Assembly: GCA_963677215.1 (NCBI GenBank)
Contig: OY781919.1
Coordinates: 1,736,001 to 1,800,000, forward strand
DNA from: G963676795 sp963677215
GTDB taxonomy: Bacteria > Desulfobacterota > Desulfuromonadia > Desulfuromonadales > Geopsychrobacteraceae
Direction of reading: 5' to 3'
Length of the DNA stretch: 64,000 nucleotides
Shown: piece by piece, positions 59,585 through 64,000 of the stretch
How the letters are laid out: every line of letters starts with the position of its first letter
How positions within the stretch are numbered: the stretch's first letter is position 1
Notes under the pieces: model-generated
Told to the model about the DNA's origin: nothing
Databases searched by the model: none
The model's input: only the letters and a program-made list of their open reading frames with translations
Made by a program: the position numbers and the translations under genes

Positions 59585-61351
59585 ATGACAATTGTGAATC
59601 CAAATATACCGGTCAACCTGTTTGTCTCTCATCTGACTGATGCCGGGCACCGCCCGGAAGATCGCCAGTTGGGGTTGCGTGTCGATCAGGTTGTGCAGGC
59701 GACTGTCGTTGACGGTGGCCTTGATAAGCTGCTTGAATTCAATCAGCAGTATTTTAAGCTGGACACCGATGCCGAGTTGAAGGTTGGCCAGAACCTGTTG
59801 CTGCAGGTTCTGCAGACAGACCCGCATATCGAATTCAAGGTCCTGCCGCGTGGGCTTGATGAGCGCCTCGTTCAATTGTTGCCACTTTTGACCAGGGCTT
59901 ATGACTGGCAGGGGGTGGTTGATCAAAGCCCCCGCCTGGAAAATCTGCCCCAGCTTCGTCAGCAGCTCGTTCAGCTGCTCAGCTTCGCCGGGACAATGCC
60001 TGGCGATCTCAGTCAGGGGATCTCTCAGCTCAGTGACAATCTATCCGGACTGTTGCCGCGCACCCAGCCGATCAATGTCTTTTCTGTACAGCCACCACAA
60101 TTTGCCCAAGCCACGCAAGTTGTCGGTTTTTCTTCCAGGCCACCGGGCACTCAGCTGCCGGAGAGCTTTGTCGCTTTCGGAGGACTTATCGACAACCTTG
60201 AAGCTCAGTTGGCCCGCCTGCCCCGGGATGCCTCGATTTCTGTGCCGCGGCCGTGGTATGCGGAGACCCGTAGGCTTATGGAACAGGTTCTTGAGTTGCC
60301 AAGGCCTGCTGCCGCATTGTTGCCGCAAATGACAACGCTGCTGACCAGAATTCAGGGCCATCCTGCCGTGTCGCCAATGTTGTCTCAGGATATAGACCTC
60401 CTGATTCAGGCTCTGGATCCCAGATCTCAACAGCCGATCGATCGCCGCTCCGGCGATCAGCAAGCAGTCATGACCTCCGGCCGGGAAGCAAGCCCGGCCT
60501 TATCGGCTGCTCCACCGGCCGGAACTCCGGCGGATACTCTGATTGCCGGGCCTGGACAGGTTCTGTCCCAGCTCGATCAGCAGGTCCGCGACCTGGTGCT
60601 GAAGCTGGAACCTCTGCTTGAGCAAAAGCAGGGGCTGTCGCCCGAGCTGCTCGGGCGCCTAGAGGGGCTGCTGGAGCGCTTTACTCAGCTCGGGGAGCAG
60701 AAGGGGCTGCCGCTGAAGGAGCTGGAGCTTGTCGCCGGCCTGACACATCTGGTTCAGTTGGCTCACCAGACTACCGTCCCTCCCGATGGAAAACATCTGG
60801 GCGTTCTTTCCCAGCTGTTCGGATTTCATTTGGAAAGACAGTTGCTGGAGCACAAACTGAAGGATGCTCTGGTGACTCTCAAGGCGGCTTTGCTTAAAGG
60901 TGGCAGTAAGGAGGCAGGTGATAGCGATGAGCCGCTCAAGCGCATCGAGCTGTTTCAGTTGTGTAAGTCCCGTCTGGCTGAAGAAAATGTGATGTTTCTG
61001 CCCCTGCCTTTTGCCGAGCTGGAAGAGGGTTATCTGCTTGCCGAACGTGGTGCAGCGGACGCGGACGAGGGGGCACCTGCGCTGATGCTGTCGATTTCGC
61101 TGCGGCTTTCTGCTCTTGGCAATATGCGGATCGATATGCTCTATGGGCAGGGGGGGCTGCAGTTGCGGCTGGCCTGTGAGAATCGGGAAAAAATGGGCTA
61201 TGTGCAGGGCGCCGAAACAGAACTGCGTGAAGGGCTGCAGGCGGTTCCTCTGCAGGGGGTCAGCTTTGCCATGGATGCCCGTCTGCCTGCCCGGCAGCTC
61301 AGCGAACGACTCAACCCCGGGTCGCGTAATCTGCTTGATGAGAGGATCTGA
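59585..61351 (+). CDS. FliK-like hook-length control family protein
   Basis: This 588-residue protein is rich in Gln, Leu and Pro in its first 400 residues, with a flexible region near 285-315. The C-terminal domain, about residues 490-585, resembles the FliK C-terminal domain: ALMLSISLRLSALGNMRIDM, LYGQGGLQLRLACENREKM, and LQGVSFAMDARLP. It is coupled by a one-base overlap to a gene for a FlhB C-terminal-domain homologue, so the pair mirrors the FliK-FlhB substrate-specificity switch. A true hook-length FliK may exist elsewhere. The start ATG 59585 has no strong ribosome binding site. Confidence 0.72.
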   Translation: MTIVNPNIPVNLFVSHLTDAGHRPEDRQLGLRVDQVVQATVVDGGLDKLLEFNQQYFKLDTDAELKVGQNLLLQVLQTDPHIEFKVLPRGLDERLVQLLPLLTRAYDWQGVVDQSPRLENLPQLRQQLVQLLSFAGTMPGDLSQGISQLSDNLSGLLPRTQPINVFSVQPPQFAQATQVVGFSSRPPGTQLPESFVAFGGLIDNLEAQLARLPRDASISVPRPWYAETRRLMEQVLELPRPAAALLPQMTTLLTRIQGHPAVSPMLSQDIDLLIQALDPRSQQPIDRRSGDQQAVMTSGREASPALSAAPPAGTPADTLIAGPGQVLSQLDQQVRDLVLKLEPLLEQKQGLSPELLGRLEGLLERFTQLGEQKGLPLKELELVAGLTHLVQLAHQTTVPPDGKHLGVLSQLFGFHLERQLLEHKLKDALVTLKAALLKGGSKEAGDSDEPLKRIELFQLCKSRLAEENVMFLPLPFAELEEGYLLAERGAADADEGAPALMLSISLRLSALGNMRIDMLYGQGGLQLRLACENREKMGYVQGAETELREGLQAVPLQGVSFAMDARLPARQLSERLNPGSRNLLDERI

Positions 61352-61677
61352 TGCTCGATAAGAAAAAAGTCCAGCCGCAGGCTGTCGCCCTGCGTTACGA
61401 CAAGAGCAGTACTTCCGTTCCCAAGGTTGTTGCTGCTGGCCGTGGAGATCTGGCCGAGCAGATTATTGCAGCGGCCCAGGAAGCAGGAATCGACATAGTT
61501 GAGGACCCGGATCTGATGGAGGTGTTGGCCCGGATTCCGTTGAATGATGATATCCCTGAGGAGCTGTTCCAGGCCATTGCTGAAATCCTTGCCTTTGTTT
61601 ACCGGATCAACGGCCGCTATGCCTCGAGCCATCTGGATGTCGATGCTTCTGATCTGGTGCCGACTGCAGACTCATGA
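61351..61677 (+). CDS. Stand-alone FlhB C-terminal domain homologue (FhlB/YlqH type)
   Basis: This 108-residue soluble protein matches the cytoplasmic domain of FlhB: QAVALRYDKSSTSVPKVVAA, LAEQIIAAAQEAGIDIVEDP, and IPEELFQAIAEILAFVYRIN. It lacks the membrane part and the NPTH autocleavage motif that would precede this segment. Such stand-alone copies can partly replace the FlhB C-terminal fragment in other bacteria (known). It overlaps the FliK-like gene by one base. Confidence 0.9.
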   Translation: MLDKKKVQPQAVALRYDKSSTSVPKVVAAGRGDLAEQIIAAAQEAGIDIVEDPDLMEVLARIPLNDDIPEELFQAIAEILAFVYRINGRYASSHLDVDASDLVPTADS

Positions 61678-61732
61678 AAGGCTGACATTCTCTGTGTTTG
61701 TTTTTTCTGGCCATTATGGCCAGAAAAAAGTC

Positions 61733-61761
61733 TTTACAGCCCGGGGCGATTGGGGTAATGT
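61733..61761 (+). promoter_or_regulatory. Probable sigma-70 promoter of tRNA-Ser
   Basis: TTTACA (61733-61738) and TAATGT (61756-61761) are spaced by 17 bases and end 11 bases before the tRNA. An imperfectly placed hairpin, TTTTTTCTGGCC with GGCCAGAAAAAA (61701-61729), precedes it. Confidence 0.55.
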
Positions 61762-61772
61762 CTGCAGCCTGC

Positions 61773-61862
<90 letters not shown>

Positions 61863-61869
61863 CTACTAA

Positions 61870-61988
61870 GGCGAATGAAAAACGCCAGCTGCTGCGTTAT
61901 CTCGCGAAAAACAATTACGACGCACCAATCAGTGCGCCTTGGCTTGTTTTTCGCTCAAGGCCTTGCATCTGACTGTTTTTGATTCGCC
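61870..61988. repeat. Second copy of the palindromic intergenic repeat
   Basis: Nested arms GGCGAAT (61870-61876) with ATTCGCC (61982-61988), GCGAAAAACAA (61904-61914) with TTGTTTTTCGC (61944-61954), and CGCAC (61921-61925) with GTGCG (61932-61936) form a long hairpin. The layout GCTGCGTTAT ... ACGACG ... GCGCCTT ... CCTTGCATCTGA ... TTTTTGAT is shared with the repeat at 8441-8560. It separates the tRNA from the SRP RNA gene. Confidence 0.7.
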
Positions 61989-62053
61989 CATTTAGTTTAT
62001 ACGGTATAACATCAAATACTGTCTGTGATAAATTAAGAAGATCCCGGTCCGTG

Positions 62054-62183
62054 TTGCCGGTAGAAGTGACAGCCGGGTCCCGCGCAATGAGCGGCCGTGA
62101 ACCCCGTCAGGCCCGGAAGGGAGCAGCGGTAACGGTACTGCTTGTGTGCCGCGGGGGTGCCTGGCTGTCACTTGTACCGGCAA
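62054..62183 (+). ncRNA. ffs: Signal recognition particle RNA (4.5S type)
   Basis: The conserved SRP domain IV is clear: GTCAGGCCCGGAAGGGAGCAG at about 62106-62125 and its pairing partners, with the GGAA-type loop bound by Ffh. Flanking arms GTGACAGCC (62066-62074) and GGCTGTCAC (62163-62171) close the rod, and TTGCCGGTA (62054-62062) with TACCGGCAA (62175-62183) extends it. The mature RNA is probably about 100-110 bases within these limits. It lies 55 bases before dnaX, a common neighbour. Confidence 0.93.
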
Positions 62184-62238
62184 TTTGTTTTTTACGACCT
62201 TATCCCCATGATCGATGCAGATTGCTGCGGAGGGTTTC

Positions 62239-63939
62239 ATGTCCTATCTGGTTCTGGCACGTAAATGGCGTCCTCAGCATTTTGATGATCTGGTCGGCCA
62301 GGAACATGTCAGTCAGACTCTCAAGAATTCGATCACTTCTGATCGTGTTCATCATGCTTTTCTCTTTACCGGCGCACGAGGTGTCGGCAAGACCTCCGCT
62401 GCGCGGATATTTGCCAAAGCGCTGAACTGCCAGCAGGGGCCGACGGTCGATCCCTGTGGCGTTTGTCCGTCTTGTATCGATATCACCAACAGTCAGGGAA
62501 TCGATGTTCTGGAGATCGATGGTGCGTCCAACACCGGTGTGGATGATATCCGCGAACTGCGTGAGAATATCCGTTATCTGCCTTCGCAGTCGAACTACAA
62601 GATCTTCATCATTGATGAAGTTCACATGCTGTCGATCAACGCCTTCAATGCGCTGCTGAAGACCCTTGAGGAGCCACCGCCTCACGCCAAGTTTATCTTT
62701 GCCACAACCGAGCCGCACAAGATTCCGATCACCATTCTGTCGCGTTGCCAACGTTTCGATTTCAAAAAGATCGCCATCGAACGTGTGCAGGAAAGACTGC
62801 GTTATATCGTTGATCAGGAGGGGGTCGAGATTTCCGATCTCGGTCTCGGGATGGTCGCCCGTAATGGTGGCGGCAGTATGCGTGATGCTCTTTCAACCCT
62901 TGATCAGGTGATCGCTTTCTGTGGCAATCGGGTTGGTGATCCCGAAATTCAGGCTCTGCTTGGCCTGGTTAACCGCAGGTTGTTGGTCGACGCCGTTGAG
63001 GCGATTATCGAGCGTGATGCTCGGCAGGCCCTAGCCTTGATCCAGAAGGTCGATGATCATGGTCATTCGTTTCGTCAGTTCTGTCAGCAGCTGGTTGCAT
63101 TGATTCGTGCCCTGGTGATCATCAAGCTGGTCGATCAGCCCGCCGACCTTGTTGATATGAGTGAGGCAGAACTGCAGGAGCTGGCGCCTCTTGCTGCAGG
63201 AGCCGAAATCGAGGATCTACAGCGTATACTGGCTATTCTGATCAAGGCCGAAGCGGATCTGGCCCTGTCGAATTATCCGCGCCTGACCTTGGAGATGGTT
63301 TTGGTCCGTCTGGCCACGCTGCCGCCGGGAACCAGTGTGGCGACTCTGATCAAGCGGCTGGAGTCGGTGGAAAAGCAGCTTTTGACCGGTGGTTTCGCCG
63401 TTGCTGCGGTGCCGAAAGTTGCCGAAAGGACTCCGCCGCCAGCCGATCCTCCTCCGCCTGAGGAGTTTTCCGGAAAAAAGCCTGAGGCTCTGCCGGCGCC
63501 GGAACGTGGTGAGAAAAGCTGGGCAGGGCTGGTCGATTTTGTCAAGTCTCGCCGCAAGCCGTTGATGTCGTCGCTGCTTGAACAGTCCAGCCCTTTGAAA
63601 ACGGATTTGCCGCGCTTGCGGATAGGCGTGCCCGATCGCTTCTATAATCTGGCTGATGCTGAAATGCGTCAGGCGCTTGAGGCTTTTGCGCAGGAATACT
63701 ACGGTTGTGAAGTGCGTGTCGAGGTTGAGAAGGTCGACGGAGGGGAGGGGGCGCCCCTTTCGTTGCACGAAACGAAACTCCGCAGAGAGACTGATCGCCA
63801 GAACAAAATTCGTGACGGTGCGACAGATCATCCAATGATTCGTTCGGCGCTGGAGATCTTTGGTGGGGCAATTGATCGTATTAAACCTTTGAAAAGCGGT
63901 TTAGCTGCTAAAACATCGGATAATCAAGGAGATGGGTGA
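62239..63939 (+). CDS. dnaX: DNA polymerase III subunit gamma/tau
   Basis: DnaX is the clamp-loader ATPase. The ATG at 62239 gives the canonical start SYLVLARKWRPQHFDDLVGQ; an in-frame ATG eight codons upstream is less likely. The 566-residue protein has the P-loop GARGVGKTSAARIFAKALNC near residue 45, zinc-binding CGVCPSC near 75, the IIDEVHMLSINAFNALLKTL Walker B region near 126 and the SRC sensor motif in ILSRCQRFDF. A proline-rich linker follows near residue 395 and a C-terminal tau-like domain ends it. The stop overlaps the next ATG by one base. Confidence 0.96.
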   Translation: MSYLVLARKWRPQHFDDLVGQEHVSQTLKNSITSDRVHHAFLFTGARGVGKTSAARIFAKALNCQQGPTVDPCGVCPSCIDITNSQGIDVLEIDGASNTGVDDIRELRENIRYLPSQSNYKIFIIDEVHMLSINAFNALLKTLEEPPPHAKFIFATTEPHKIPITILSRCQRFDFKKIAIERVQERLRYIVDQEGVEISDLGLGMVARNGGGSMRDALSTLDQVIAFCGNRVGDPEIQALLGLVNRRLLVDAVEAIIERDARQALALIQKVDDHGHSFRQFCQQLVALIRALVIIKLVDQPADLVDMSEAELQELAPLAAGAEIEDLQRILAILIKAEADLALSNYPRLTLEMVLVRLATLPPGTSVATLIKRLESVEKQLLTGGFAVAAVPKVAERTPPPADPPPPEEFSGKKPEALPAPERGEKSWAGLVDFVKSRRKPLMSSLLEQSSPLKTDLPRLRIGVPDRFYNLADAEMRQALEAFAQEYYGCEVRVEVEKVDGGEGAPLSLHETKLRRETDRQNKIRDGATDHPMIRSALEIFGGAIDRIKPLKSGLAAKTSDNQGDG

Positions 63940-64000
63940 TGAGTAAAGGACTTGGAAATATCATGAAGCAGGCTCAGCAGATGCAGGCGCGTATCGCCAG
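63939..64000 (+). CDS. YbaB/EbfC nucleoid-associated protein, 3' end missing
   Basis: Twenty complete codons are visible, starting MSKGLGNIMKQAQQMQARIA, which is typical of the YbaB/EbfC DNA-binding family. The ATG shares one base with the dnaX stop, and dnaX-ybaB(-recR) is a widely conserved operon. The rest lies outside the window. Confidence 0.88.
   Translation, partial: MSKGLGNIMKQAQQMQARIA

Noticed and set aside
61701..61729. Hairpin TTTTTTCTGGCC/GGCCAGAAAAAA considered as terminator after the FlhB-like gene
   Set aside because: The T run is in the 5' arm and A run in the 3' arm, so no U tract follows the stem on either strand. It may still fold, but a classical intrinsic terminator is not supported.

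Overview
The window looks like the chromosome of a motile deltaproteobacterium of the Desulfuromonas/Geobacter/Pelobacter group. This is inferred from gene order, not from a database search. The evidence is the flhA-flhF-flhG-fliA-flgFGAHIJ-flgM-flgN-flgKL-csrA-fliW order, the tRNA-Ser - SRP RNA - dnaX - ybaB order at the far end, and a GGA-rich flagellin leader next to a CsrA/FliW pair. Almost all of the window serves one organelle: a flagellum and the glycosylation of its filament.

Layout. 1-14586 (+): the end of flhA, the regulators and placement factors flhF, flhG and fliA, then rod, ring and hook-filament junction genes, the anti-sigma factor FlgM, and csrA-fliW. This is a run of short overlaps with a sigma-28-type promoter before the flgM segment. 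14587-27782 (+): a glycan island starting with pseB-pseC. It continues with a six-gene block (Gfo/Idh oxidoreductase, SIS isomerase, CMP-sugar synthetase, SDR, AroB-like sugar-phosphate cyclase, D-2-hydroxyacid dehydrogenase), then methyltransferases and glycosyltransferases. 27783-30141: an IS scar, in which a truncated IS21-family istA abuts a complete IS3-family (IS407-like) element. 30112-53666 (-): the second half of the island, read toward the scar. From its promoter end it holds a long Maf protein, a nucleotidyltransferase-PseG fusion, a PseH-like GNAT fused to an FkbH-like protein, a VOC-acyl carrier protein fusion, an overlooked 46-codon gene, a second Maf, a small helical protein, a pyruvyltransferase-like protein, pseI, UDP-xylose synthase, glycosyltransferases, DUF115 proteins, two radical SAM enzymes, 6-phosphogluconolactonase, a YhcH-like protein and a giant FkbM-TPR-FkbM protein.

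53667-57591 (+): a sigma-28 promoter, a structured leader, flagellin, flaG, fliD, fliS and a fliT-like chaperone. 57592-61677: a PilZ protein and a convergent GGDEF protein (cyclic-di-GMP), then a FliK-like and FlhB-C-like pair. 61678-64000: tRNA-Ser(GGA), SRP RNA, dnaX and the first codons of ybaB/ebfC.

How it fits together (inference). PseB, PseC, the PseH-like domain, the PseG-like domain, PseI and a CMP-transferase would make CMP-pseudaminic acid or a derivative, and the two Maf proteins would transfer it to flagellin. The fusion of PseH to an FkbH-like enzyme beside a dedicated acyl carrier protein suggests that the N-acyl group may come from a carrier protein, perhaps as glyceroyl, instead of acetyl-CoA. 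The six-gene block on the plus strand looks like a separate route to a CMP-activated, possibly cyclitol-like, sugar. These two are the most interesting candidates for undescribed chemistry.
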